Shown here: piece by piece, positions 37,515 through 47,799 of the stretch
How positions within the stretch are numbered: the stretch's first letter is position 1
Layout of the letters: each line of letters opens with the position of its first letter
Assembly: GCA_021464245.1 (NCBI GenBank)
Contig: JADCRB010000065.1
Coordinates: 690,689 to 754,688, forward strand
Source: Carallia brachiata
Lineage: Eukaryota; Streptophyta; Magnoliopsida; Malpighiales; Rhizophoraceae
Reading direction: 5' to 3'
Length of the DNA: 64,000 nt
Program-made: the position numbers and the translations under genes
The notes under the pieces: generated by a model
What the model was told of the DNA's origin: nothing
Seen by the model: the letters and a program-made list of their open reading frames with translations, nothing else
Databases searched by the model: none

Positions 37515-38860
37515 ATGTATGGAACAAGAGGTCATTGGAGGCCTGTTGAAGATGAGAAGCTTAGGGAGTTGGTGGAGCGCTATGGTCCTCATAACTGGAA
37601 TGCCATCGCTGAACAGCTCCAAGGAAGATCAGGTCAAATTCTAAATTTCTTTTACATTTTTTAACCAACATATATATATATATATATATATGATACATAT
37701 ATGCTTATTTTTCATCATTTCTTAAGCTAGCCAAGCCAATTTAAGTTATAATAGAAAATCTGTTGAAATAAAAACATGGGGTATATATATATCAACCTAC
37801 AAATGTCTTAATGAAAAAGGGAATATTAATTTGGAACGGACTGCAACCAATATATTAACAACTAATAAAATAGATTATACATTAATTAATTCATTATTAT
37901 TAATTAATTATATATGAAATGAAACGAGATCATCATCAGGGAAGAGTTGTAGGTTGAGATGGTTTAATCAGCTGGACCCAAGAATCAACAGAAGCCCATT
38001 TACACAGGAGGAAGAAGAGCGACTTCTTGCTTCTCACAAGATTCATGGCAATAGATGGGCGATGATTGCAAGGCTGTTTCCTGGCAGAACAGATAATGCA
38101 GTGAAGAACCACTGGCATGTCATCATGGCAAGAAAATGTAGGGAAAGATCCAAGCTTTATGCTGCCAAAGAAGGTGCTGCTGATCATCAATCTCAATTAT
38201 CTGTATCATCATCGTCAGTTCATCATGGGCTGCATGATCAACATCATCATCATCATCATGATTATCTCTCTTCAAAACATGCTTTGCAAGTGAATTCTGA
38301 TCACAGGAGGAACTTTGCTTTTTTTGTGAAGAAATACTGTGAAAGATACGGTCGTCAGCATCCTTATTTCTTGCAGCACAACTATCCGCCCTCTTGCAAA
38401 CAGTTCTACAATGAAACTAGAGGTGATTATGAAGGTAATTATTATATAATTATCTTACATGCAGTTCATACTTCCGTAATTACTTACTAATCCAGTATTG
38501 TTTCATGCCTCTAATACAATTTATTTGAACACTTTGTTGAGACCTCTTGGCCCTATGTTTGTGTTAGAGTCCCAATAAATCTGTTTTTCTTTCATAGCCT
38601 TCGGGCCATCCTTATAACCCAAAAAAATAAATGTGGGTATTGTAGATAAAACCCAGCGGACGGTTGAGTTTTATGACTTTCTTCAAGTAAATACAAGCTC
38701 CAGTAAAAGTGAAGTGATAGACAGGGACAATGCGAGAAGAGATGACGAGGAGGATGAGGAGGAAGTAGATCAAGAAGGCATGTTGGAACGACAAAGCAAA
38801 TCTTCTGGGGTTGCCTTCATTGATTTTCTGTCTGGTGGAAGCTCTTCAAATATAGACTAA
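37515..38860 (+). CDS. R2R3-MYB transcription factor, MYB52/54/56/105/117 group
   Basis: Exons 37515-37632, 37940-38434, 38646-38860 give 828 nt, 275 aa, with clean GT-AG junctions at the usual R2R3-MYB positions. The R2 repeat starts [20 protein letters not shown] and holds [19 protein letters not shown] and [13 protein letters not shown]. The R3 repeat has [35 protein letters not shown] and NHWHVIMAR, with the regularly spaced Trp residues and Phe as first R3 aromatic. This wording is typical of the MYB52/54/105/117 subgroup, nuclear regulators of secondary walls, organ boundaries and branching. After the DNA-binding domain come a His-rich tract (about residue 115), an acidic [10 protein letters not shown] stretch and a C-terminal [10 protein letters not shown] motif. 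The start at 37515 is the ATG nearest the MYB domain. Subgroup is likely; the exact orthologue cannot be fixed. Confidence 0.88.
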
Positions 38861-38917
38861 TTAAAATTGTATATGTATACTTCTTAATATCTCCTCAACG
38901 ATCTCCTCAACGATGAT

Positions 38918-39823
38918 TAGGGCTGCAAACGAGCTGATGCGTTCGTTAAAAATTCGGTAGTTCGGCTGAAACTCGTTCATTTTGCTAAACGAGTGATACA
39001 CGAGTTTAAAAGTAAAGTTCGTTTAATAAATAAGCCGAATCTGAATAGGAGTTAATTCAGTTCGGTTCAGACTCATGAACAACTCGTTTAAAACTTGTTT
39101 AGAATTCGACAAATATATTATTAATAATTCGTTTAATATATATCGTTATAAGCTTATTTAATATATTAATAACACTTAACTGTATCATTAATATCTTTTA
39201 TTTCATATATAGTTATTTGAACAAAACTTATACGTGATTAAGACTGTAAATAAGTCAATACTTTTGCTAAAAGTTTCGTGACTTAATTTGGTAAAAATTT
39301 GACTAAAACTCATTCGTTTAACTAAATAAGTGATACATCATTTTAAATTCAAAATTTATTTAATAAATAAACTGAGTCTAAATAAAGATAAGTTTAATTA
39401 AACTCATGAACAGTTAATTTAAGAATTTATTTACATAATAATTAAAAAAAAAACTCATTTATTATATTATAAAAATAATTTCATCAAACTCATTTTCAAA
39501 ATTATATATTACATATATTTACATTTATACATTAAAATTGAACATTTATTTTTAATTATTTAATTTTATTTAAATAAATAGTTTTTATCCTTTTATTTTA
39601 TGTATAATAATAAAAAATTTTAATTTTAATTGTTTTATTGGTATTATAAAATTAAATGATACAGTTTATTAAAAGTTCGAAAACTCGACTTAATAGTAGG
39701 CTCGGCTCGAAACTCGGCTTATTTATAAACGATACTGATACCGAACTTATTTTTAAGTTCGTTTAATAAACGAGCCGACACCTAAATCTGGTCAAATTCG
39801 ACTCGACTCGGCTGTAGCCTTAA
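38918..39823. mobile_element. About 0.9-kb AT-rich TIR element, non-autonomous
   Basis: The left end TTAGGGCTGCAAACGAGC and the right end, reverse complemented (TTAAGGCTACAGCCGAGTCG), form imperfect terminal inverted repeats. The outer parts are full of CGTTTAATAAACGAGCC-type palindromic units, and the centre is very AT-rich. There is no ORF. A flanking ATGATTA/ATGATAA pair may be a degraded target duplication. Superfamily is uncertain (hAT or MULE derivatives are possible). Confidence 0.5.
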
Positions 39824-40171
39824 TGATAATTGCTTAGCACCTTCAGTTGAATGACTTAAATTCATAAGGTAAAAATTAATATATAAATATTTAGTTATGA
39901 CTCAAATTGACTCTGCCTGCATGCAAATATATATATGCCGTTACTACGTTAACTAGACCAAGAAAATGCACTTAGCATATGTATGTACAGAATAGTATAA
40001 CAGCCAAACACCCCCACAATTTTACGATATAATTCATTTCCAAAAATATAACAAACATATATTGCATGAGTTATGTTGCATTCCCAAATAATCCAACTCA
40101 ATGACAATGCCTCGTAGTATCACTATGTCCGAGTATGACGGGACTCTCACCCTCTCTGACCCCTCCTCTAT

Positions 40172-40309
40172 AGATTGGATAAGATTGGTATTCGTGGTCT
40201 ATTCGTTTGTTGCTTATTTTTGCTCATATCGTCCAATAATTGCCCTCTGTTATTGGGCTTGAACGGGCATATTTGCTTCCGTAAAATTTTCAACAATTAG
40301 TATCTGAGC
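40172..40309 (+). mobile_element. Left part of an older LTR element, with a primer-binding-like site
   Basis: 40172-40294 is about 70% similar by eye to 50257-50380, both ending in ATTTTCAAC. Immediately after the left copy, ATTAGTATCTGAGC (40296-40309) resembles the initiator-Met tRNA primer site (TGGTATCAGAGC). This suggests the end of a 5' LTR plus primer site of an older element into which the Tat retrotransposon inserted. Confidence 0.45.
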
Positions 40310-40457
40310 ATAAATAATTTTACGGGACCTGTGAATCTTAAAAAGAAACTGCACCTTCAATGGAAGCCTAAAAAAAGGAAGTCCAATAGGAAGAGTAGTC
40401 CATTCAGCATGGATTTCCAATGAAAGACCCAAAAAGAAGTCAACAAGAGGAGTATGT

Positions 40458-41068
40458 TGTAAAGCGTAAATTTCGAGCCTAAAATAATTAAACTCGAAAA
40501 TACAAAAATAAATTACAAATAAAAATTGTAAAGTAAAAGAAAATTTACGTGGGGTCGATCTCCGTACATCCTCTGATTAGTGTTCCTTTTTTTGACTCCG
40601 TCAAGGGCTGCACGAGCTTGATCTTGACAGAAATAATTTCCACCGCTTTTTCTTGAACTGGATAGACTGAAACTGTGTCTGATTTGGATATTTTGACTAC
40701 GTTTAGGAACCGTAGAGATTTGATCTGAGCCGATCTGGATTAATTTCACCGAGGGTCGAATGGACTTGTTCTCGGATGAGCTGCCTGAATTTTGCTGAGG
40801 GCCGTATGAGGCTTAATCCCAGCCGGATTTGTAATATTTTGATTTTTTTTTTCGCCTGCTTTCTTTTTTTTTTTTCGCTGCGCTCTTCGCTTACTTTTTT
40901 TTTTTTTTTTTTTGCCTGCCAATTAGGGAGGCCATTTATAGGCCTCCCCCATGCCTGCCTGCCACCAACCAAATGGTTGGTGGCATTAATTAGGTTGGCA
41001 GCTGCCAACCTTCAAGGTTGGCGGCTGCCAACCATATAATATATATTTTTTTTTTCGATTAGTTTACA
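40458..41068 (-). repeat. 3' LTR of the Tat retrotransposon, 611 bp
   Basis: The repeat runs from TGTAAAGCG to the CA of TTAGTTTACA and is matched by 49325-49924, with scattered substitutions and one roughly 20-bp insertion here. The element is transcribed on the minus strand, so this is the 3' LTR. Just inside it the minus strand reads GAAGTGGGGGCATT, a polypurine tract. The LTR includes T-rich tracts and a TATAAAT box held in an inverted repeat (40926-40948). Confidence 0.9.
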
Positions 41069-41808
41069 AATGCCCCCACTTCAAGGGTCGGTAAGAAAGA
41101 TTTTTTACAGAGATAATTCGAACCGAGTCTTGAAGTCCAGTTTGAAATTTGGAAAGTCCTGATGAACATTGAATCTTGGAGTCTTCTATCTTTGACCATG
41201 CCTGCTGTTGTTGGATCGCAATAGGAATCCGATACGATCTTGAGAAAGTTAGCAGCCCAGCCAATATAAAAATTGACATTCTAGCTCCAGGTGCATTCGA
41301 GCTTCCATAGCTAGAAAAGGCTGGCAAAGGTTCTTTGAAGTTCCAAAGCTCTGGTGAGGATGATCCGGTAGGTAAAGAACTTGAACCTCCCCAAGAGGAA
41401 GGCCCAGGACCTTGGAACTTCAAGACCGGCACACAGAGAGACTGACTGTAGTGATGATTCCTAAGTCTGCTTCGACGTAAGGAGAGTAGTTGGAACTTCC
41501 CCGTACATCGCCGCATCCAAAGGAAGATTAGGATAATTGCAGCGTCTCATCCCTCTGTAGTAGATGTGAACTAAGGAGAGTAGTTGGAACTCCATGACAC
41601 CGATGGCGTTAGGGATCCCTCGAGGAAGACTACTCCTTCTTTTCTTAGCTCGTGCGCCTCCAACTTCTTGATCGAAGAACTTCCTGAGACAAGTGCAGAG
41701 ACTAGCCATTTTCTTTTGAGAAAGAAGAGCTGAGGGGTGAGTTATAACTCGGGAATGCAAGATATTATACATATGCGATAAAGTTTTTTTTTTTTTTTGA
41801 AAAGTCAA
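41069..41808 (-). CDS. Unidentified ORF region next to the 3' LTR
   Basis: Two overlapping minus-strand frames (41461-41808 and 41064-41516) hold a peptide starting MASLCTCLRKFFDQEV and a Pro/Ser-rich stretch. I recognise no domain. A short direct repeat, AAGGAGAGTAGTTGGAACT, occurs near 41480 and 41573. The region could be the decayed 3' part of the homeodomain ORF or non-coding element sequence. The confidence refers to a real coding region being present. Confidence 0.25.
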
Positions 41809-41895
41809 AAAGAAGGTACGCAGATTCGAGTAGGGCCATCCACGTCCCTTTCCTGCATAAGAGACAAAAGAGGCAGCGGCTGACGCGTGTCACGA

Positions 41896-41974
41896 AAGTC
41901 GTTACCGTGTGTTGCAGAAGTCGTTGCCGTGTGCTGCAGAAGTCGTTACCGTGTGCTGCCAAAGTCGTTGCACC
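41896..41974. repeat. Tandem repeat, 22-bp unit, about 3.5 copies
   Basis: The unit AAGTCGTTACCGTGTGCTGC plus 2 bp repeats three and a half times with one or two substitutions per copy. It lies inside the Tat element between the homeodomain ORF and the 3' LTR. Confidence 0.85.
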
Positions 41975-42221
41975 TTATCTTGTCGGCCGTCCTAGCGGGG
42001 CCCGAGGTGCAACTCCAAGTCAAGCTCGACCTCGTCTGGTGGGCCGATGATGTTGACGTCGCTTTCCGGCTGGTTGATGCCGGAATATTCTGGAAAGAGA
42101 GGCAAAGTTTCGCCGGAATAACTCCTTTCTGCTAGAAAATTCCTCCTAGACTTAAGTATCTAGGAGGGATGAACCCTTGGCTGACTCCGTAAGACCACCA
42201 GGACCAGCATGCTCCCATGGG

Positions 42222-42669
42222 CTACGCTTTGATGAACATACCGTGGAGAGACCATTGCAGTGGAAGAACTCGGACCTGCTTCATTTGAGGGCGAAGCTGT
42301 ACAGTGGGATTTACTATCGGAACGACAGACTGTTCTTTGGAAGAAGCAGTTCTCAGTGCTGGTTTCTTCCTGCTTCTCCGATTCTGGAACCAATAAAACA
42401 CATTTTTTCCTTCGATTGCCCCGAGCGGGCGCAATCGTGAGACAAGTTGGTAAATTTGAGATGCATTAGGAATAATACCTCCATTGTTGTGGAAGACTTC
42501 CTCCAAAATTTGCAGTTGTGCCATGGTCGGTTGCCACCTTGTGCGGGTGATCTTTCTTCTCCCTTGTCTTGAGGTTCTGCAACTGGTTCCATCTTTCTTG
42601 TGGCAGAGGAGCAAAGGTCTTGGTATGTGGTGAAGATCGGTTGAGACTGATGCTGAGTTTCAGACTCAA
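42222..42669 (-). CDS. Retrotransposon-borne ORF with a WOX-type homeodomain
   Basis: The main frame 42614-42222 gives 130 aa; an upstream ATG at 42669 may be the true start after a one-base frame change. Residues 24-84 (42363-42545) form a complete homeodomain. Helix 1 has TRWQPTMAQLQILEEVF, the loop and helix 2 have PNASQIYQLVSRLRPLG, and the recognition helix has IEGKNVFYWFQNRRSRKK, with the invariant Trp, Phe, Asn and Arg. NVFYWFQN is the hallmark of WUSCHEL-related homeobox factors. IEGKN resembles the WUS clade, while NRRSR resembles the other WOX clades. No intron interrupts the domain. It lies in the sense direction between integrase and the 3' LTR. I see no WUS-box or EAR motif downstream. 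It could act as a DNA-binding protein made by the element, or be a non-functional captured piece. Confidence 0.75.
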
Positions 42670-42714
42670 ACCCTCCGTGCTTTTATATTTTTGGGCCGTT
42701 CACAGTTTATACTC

Positions 42715-43055
42715 ATGCGGGCCAGGAGTTGGATTGGATTTTGAACTTGGGTTTTGGATTGTGTCTGGAACTTGGAATTTTTGGGTTTTGGGCTTTGGAT
42801 TGGATTTGGGTCGAGTGTTTGGGCTTCTAGACTTGGATTTTTGGATTTGGGTCGAGTGTTTGGGTTTGATTGGATTTTTGGATTTGGTTTTCAGGCTTTG
42901 AGTTGGACTCTGAATTGGGCTCAAGTGTTTGGGTTTGGATTTTCGCTTGGTCTTTCAGATCGGGACTTCACAATTTTTTTTTTGATTTTTGATTTTTGAT
43001 TTTTTTTTTTTTTTTTTTTTTTTTGATTTTTTTTTTTGATTTTTTTTTAAACATA
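42715..43055. repeat. G/T-rich degenerate tandem repeat and T-rich tract
   Basis: 42715-42960 repeats TTGGATTTGGG and TCGAGTGTTTGGG units with strong G/T strand bias. 42966-43050 is nearly all T with interspersed GA. Both lie between the end of integrase and the homeodomain ORF inside the Tat element. Confidence 0.8.
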
Positions 43056-43073
43056 TTTACACATAATACTGTT

Positions 43074-44140
43074 TCAGAAATTTACCATTGATGGGCCGAT
43101 TCGGACGCCTTCTTGGTCTGACAGCATGTAAGCGTTGTGAGTGTAGGCCTCCTGCACTAAGTATGGCCCGTCCCATTTGGAAGTAAGCTTGTCACCAGGC
43201 CGATGCTTCATGTTGATGGGCCGTCGCACTGCAAGAACAAGGTCTCCAACTTGAAAAGATCGAGGGCGGACCCTGCGGTTGAACGTGTTGGTGAGCCGGG
43301 CTTGGTAGCACTCAAGTTGCTGTTGTGCTTCGAGCCTCCTTTCATCGATGGCTTCTAACTCATCCAGACGTAGGCGAGCATTCTCCTCTTCTGTGAGTCC
43401 TTCCAGAAAAGCCATGCGTAGAGATGGATCTGTGTTTCCAACGGCAGTATTGCTTCGACACCGTAGACAAGTGAGTATGGCGTCGCCTGTGTTGGAGTCC
43501 GGTAAGTTGTACGATACGCCCATAATGCCTCCGGAATTCTGTCATGCCAATCTCTTTTGGATTTAGAGACTACCTTCCGCAACAGGTTGCATAAGGTCTT
43601 GTTGAATGCTTCGGCCAAGCCATTTGCTGGGGCATTGTACATGGATGACTTGTACTGCTTGAACTTGAACTTCTCGCAGAGCTTGTCAATCAAGCTGTTG
43701 TAGAACTGCTTACCATTATCAGTGATGATGAATCGAGGGACTCCATAGCGATAGATCAGCTGAGTCCGGATGAAATTGGCAACATGCTCCTTCTTTACCT
43801 CTCTAAGTGGAATGGCTTCAGCCCATTTTGAGAAGTAGTCTGTTGCTGCGAGGATGTACAGGTGACCAGGGATGACTTTGGCAAGGGCCCCACTAAGTCG
43901 AGACCCCAAGCTTCAAAGGGCCAGGATGAGACAGTTGGATGCAGTGGCTCCGGTGGTTGATGTATGTAATTCGCATGAAATTGACAAGCTTGACAGTTTT
44001 AGCAAACTCAATTGAATCACGTACCATGGTTGGCCAGTAGTATCCCATCCTTCTGAGTTGGAAGTGCAACTTAGGCCCTGATTGATGTCCGCCACAAACA
44101 CCAGAATGTGCTTCAGCGAGAGCTTGTTTTGCCTCTTCAT
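43074..44140 (-). pseudogene. Integrase of the Tat element, frameshifted
   Basis: The catalytic core shows AATDYFSKWAEAIPL (first Asp), FIITDNGKQFYNS (second Asp) and NGLAEAFNKTLCNLLRK (Glu), the DDE triad that joins element DNA to the genome. Upstream fragments (AEAHSGVCGGHQSGPKLHFQ, MGYYWPTMVRDSIEFAKT) belong to the zinc-binding N-terminus. The C-terminus has QVGDLVLAVRRPIN and KWDGPYLV, a gypsy GPY/F module. The pieces sit in at least three frames, so the protein is broken as written. Confidence 0.85.
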
Positions 44141-44351
44141 TCCTAGGCAGCGAAGTAAAACTCCATCAAAAGACCTTCGATACAGAGCATCCTTGAGATA
44201 TATGAAGCGGGGAGCTCGTCGTTGAATTTCTGTCTTATGACGACGATCTTCGGGCAGCTTCCCGTGCTGTAGATAGTCAATGATTGGTTGGCGCCAATCT
44301 TCGTCCTCCGCGAGACGTATAGATACAGCGTTGGCTGCTGTAGTTTCTTCA

Positions 44352-45149
44352 TCATCCTTCTGGCACTATCCATTTCTGGCATACGGCAACAACTGTAGCC
44401 TGGATTTCTGACTTTGCAAGAGAGGTGGCCAGGTTAGCCAACGCGTCTGCCTGAGTGTTTTCTCGTCGAGGCACATGCTCCAAGGTGATGCTTTCAAATT
44501 CATCCATTAGCTGTCGAGCACGTTGATGGTAAGGCGCAAGATCCTCTTTCTTCACGTCATACAATCCTGTAAGTTGGTTGATGACGAGCTGGGAATCTCC
44601 ATGGACTTCTATAGTTGGAATCTTCATATCGACAGCCATTTGAAGACCAATGATCAAAGCCTGGTATTCAGCAACATTATTTGAACATAACTCACCGAGA
44701 ATGATAGCATATGGTAGTATTTGTCGTTGAGGAGTGACAAACACTATGCCGGCACCAGCACCATCACGCCTTGCTGCACCATCAAAGAACATCGTCCATG
44801 GTGGCAGTGTCTCAATGTAAAAGACCTCTTCATCTGGAAGATCATCTGTGAACTCCCAATCTGACGGAACAGGGTGATCTGCAAGGAAGTCTGCTAGAGC
44901 TTGTCCTTTGACTGCTTTTTGAGGCACGTAGACAATGTCGTAGCTTTGTAGGATTACTGCCCACTTGGCAAGTCGTCCTGACAAGATTGGTCTGGATAAG
45001 ATATATTTGACAGGATCAGCTCTGGCAATGAGACGTACCGTGTGAGCTTGCATGTAGTGCCTCAGCTTGTCAATGGCAAAGAACAGTGCTAGACATGTCT
45101 TTTCAATGGGCGAATAACTCAGCTCCGGACCGTTTAGTGTTCTGCTCAA
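44352..45149 (-). CDS. Connected RNase H plus second (archaeal-type) RNase H of the Tat element
   Basis: One open 265-codon frame holds two RNase H modules. The first (about residues 1-95) has SYSPIEKTCLALFFAIDKLR and SGRLAKWAVILQSYDIVYVP, usual after gypsy reverse transcriptase. The second (about 115-255) has FFDGAARRDGAGAGIVF (Asp), NNVAEYQALIIGL (Glu), EVHGDSQLVINQL (Asp) and ENTQADALANLA (Asp), a complete catalytic set. Dual RNase H is a hallmark of plant Tat elements; the extra domain is thought to have been acquired. It cuts RNA in RNA:DNA hybrids during element replication. Confidence 0.88.
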   Translation of the reverse strand: MSRTLNGPELSYSPIEKTCLALFFAIDKLRHYMQAHTVRLIARADPVKYILSRPILSGRLAKWAVILQSYDIVYVPQKAVKGQALADFLADHPVPSDWEFTDDLPDEEVFYIETLPPWTMFFDGAARRDGAGAGIVFVTPQRQILPYAIILGELCSNNVAEYQALIIGLQMAVDMKIPTIEVHGDSQLVINQLTGLYDVKKEDLAPYHQRARQLMDEFESITLEHVPRRENTQADALANLATSLAKSEIQATVVAVCQKWIVPEG

Positions 45150-45249
45150 GTAGTACAGGCAACTTCCTTTCCCTGCTCATTTTCCTGCTGTGCAAGAGGC
45201 TCCCAAAGATCTTTCCTGCGCTGCAATGTAGAGAATCAACGACTTTCCT

Positions 45250-46142
45250 TGAATTGGAGCTCCTAGGACCGGTGGATGGAAAGGTACTTCTTTATGCTCT
45301 CAAGGCTTTGCTGCAAGCTTCGTCCCACTCGAAGTTGACATCCTTCTTCATCAACCGATGGAAATGTTGACATCTCCCAGCTAAATTGGAGATAAAACGG
45401 TGAATGTAGGCCAGCTTTCCTTGTAGACTTCGCAGCTCGTGCAGGTTTTTAGGTTCAGGCATCTTTTGAATTGCCTCAACCTTTGACTGATCAATTTCGA
45501 TTCCACGATGGCGCACCACGAACCCAAGAAACTTTCTTGATGTGACCTCGAATGCGCACTTGAGAGGGTTCATTTTGAGCTGATGCCTCCGAAGTCTTTC
45601 GAACACTGTCTTGAGATCCTCGAGGTGGTCTTTGCACTTCTTAGTCTTTACAACTAAGTCATCAATATAACATTCTACAATCTTGTGCAGCATGTCATCA
45701 AAATTTTTTTGCATAGCACGTTGATAAGTGGCGCCAGCATTTTTCAATCCAAACGGCATAACTTTGTAGCAGTAATACCTTTTGGGGTGCGGAATGCTGT
45801 CAACTCTCGTCTTCTGGTGCCATTCGATTGGTTATAGCCTGAAGAACCATCCATGAAAGACAATGCTTCGTGACCGTTGTTGCATCGACTGTGATCTCCG
45901 TTATGGGCAACGGAAAGTCATCTTTCGGGCAGGCCTTGTTAAGATCTCGAAAAATCAACACATACCCTCAACTGTCCATTCTTCTTTCTTACTGGGACAA
46001 TGTTGGCAATCCACGTTGGGTAGGTGACCTCTCGGATGAAGCCGCATTGATCAGCTTGTTCACCTCCTCCTCGATTTGTGGAATGAGTTCCGGGCGGAAC
46101 CGTCGTTGTGGCTGCTTGACAGAACGGACACCCTTCTCCTGA
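45250..46142 (-). pseudogene. Reverse transcriptase of the Tat element, frameshifted
   Basis: Pieces in order are an N-terminal block with PTWIANIVPVRKKNGQLRVC and DLNKACPKDDFPLP, then MPFGLKNAGATYQRAMQKNF, the catalytic YIDDLVVKTKK (the YxDD motif) and the thumb part RKFLGFVVRHRGIEIDQ. It copies element RNA to DNA in virus-like particles. Fragments are in different frames around 45760-46000, so it is interrupted. Confidence 0.85.
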
Positions 46143-46749
46143 TAGCTTAAGCCAGGTTGGGACTGTGATGTTTGAGAAGCAGCGCCATGTGTGGACGGTA
46201 GCGTACCCATTGTGCTCGGGTTTGAGAAGTCATAGCCCGCCTTGGCCAAAAGCTTGTATGCATTAGGATCAAATCCTTCATGTGTTCTTCTTTCTGGAAG
46301 TGAGCCGCCTTCGACTGTTGCTGTGTGTGGTTTGACGAAACCTTTTAATGGTTTTGAGGACAAAACCGGCTCAATCTTTGGTATCGGCAGAGTGTAAGTC
46401 CCCTTCAGGTTGTGCAGTTCCTTTGTTTTGGGTTGGCTATGACTTTGCTCCTGTTTAAGATCAATACAATATGAGAAAGGGGGTTGACCTTTTGAGCGTC
46501 GTGACTTCGGCACATAGCGTAGGACTGGAGTGGAGCTTGAAGATGCAACATCCTTCGGACGGAGTTCAGCAGACTGTGGCAGCTTTTCTTTTGCCGAAGT
46601 CTGAGGTTGAGCATTAGCAGGTTCTTCAACAGCTTTTCCCTTTTTGTGGATGCCCCCAGTCCAAGTAGCTTTTGATGGAATGATCTCCGGATTGTCTGTA
46701 TCGGTGTAGAAGACTGCATCCGCCAAATGTGATTCAGCATCATCGAACG

Positions 46750-47110
46750 GCTTTAAGTCAGCATTGACCTTTTGAACGCCACCATTGTAGTACTTGAAGC
46801 ACTGATGCAGGCTTGAGAGCACAACTCCATTTCCATGAATCCACGGTCGTCCTAGCAACATCTTATATGTGGTACGTGCATCAATCACGTGAAATAGAGT
46901 GCTAGAAGTGAGATTACCGATAGTTAGCTCCAAGCGAATCATCCCAATTGCTTTCTGTCCTCCTTGATTAAAGCCATGAATCATCAAGCGGCTGTCTGAT
47001 AATTCATCAATGCCATGCCGAGCTCCTTTATGGTGGATTTTGGGATAATATTGACTGCTGAACCATCGTCGATCAGAATACGTCGGACCTTCTGTCTCAC
47101 ATAGCCTGAT
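46750..47110 (-). pseudogene. Aspartic protease region of the Tat element, frameshifted
   Basis: The minus strand shows RRILIDDGSAVNIIPKSTIK, with the retropepsin-type active-site Asp-Asp-Gly-Ser, then after a frame change DELSDSRLMIHGFNQGGQKA and the flap/loop part LLGRPWIHGNGVV. This protease would mature the Gag-Pol polyprotein. A frame break lies close to 46990. Confidence 0.75.
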
Positions 47111-47799
47111 ACATACAGCGGCCGATTGTGGGGTTTGGACCCCAGCAGGAGATCCTCATCTGAAAATGAGATAGCAGAGTAACATCCGACGTGATTTTGG
47201 TCCGCCTGTTGCTCCGTGAGTTAGAATCATTTGATGGCTGTGATTCAGCTGAGGTCTGGAGAGTATTGCTGACTTGATTTTGCCACTTGTTGTTGATTGC
47301 AAAGCTATAAACAGCTGAGGGTTAGCGAGAAGGGTTTGGAGAGCTTCATATACCTTCTCCGTTGTCGACTTTTTGTTGTCGAGCGGCTCCTCCTTACGGT
47401 GTGTCACCTCTTCTGATGGTTTTGAAGTGATGGTGGTTGGTTTGCAGAGTTATGCCTTCCTGGTCCAGAATGATTTTATTCTGGCTTTTGAGCTTCATGA
47501 TTAGCTCCTTCAGGACGAAACACTTCTCGTTGGATGACTTACTATCCGGTGATATTTGCAGAATCTCGGATCGCTGACTCGATCCTTTTCATTCGGCCGC
47601 TTGCACTCTGGGAGTTCGATCAGCTTCGCCTCCAAGAGTTGTTCAAGAATGTCGGGGACGTCTGAGTCGGGGAATGGATACTGCTTCTGCTCCAACTCTC
47701 GCAATGTCACCTTCCGCCTTTCCTGTTGTTTTGGCTGAGTTATTTGGGTCGGAGGATTTACCTTAGCTTTGGCGCCCACTTTTACTGGTGCGGCTTCAA

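Noticed and set aside
41896..41974. CRISPR-like array
   Set aside because: The units are contiguous with no spacers, and the organism is a plant.
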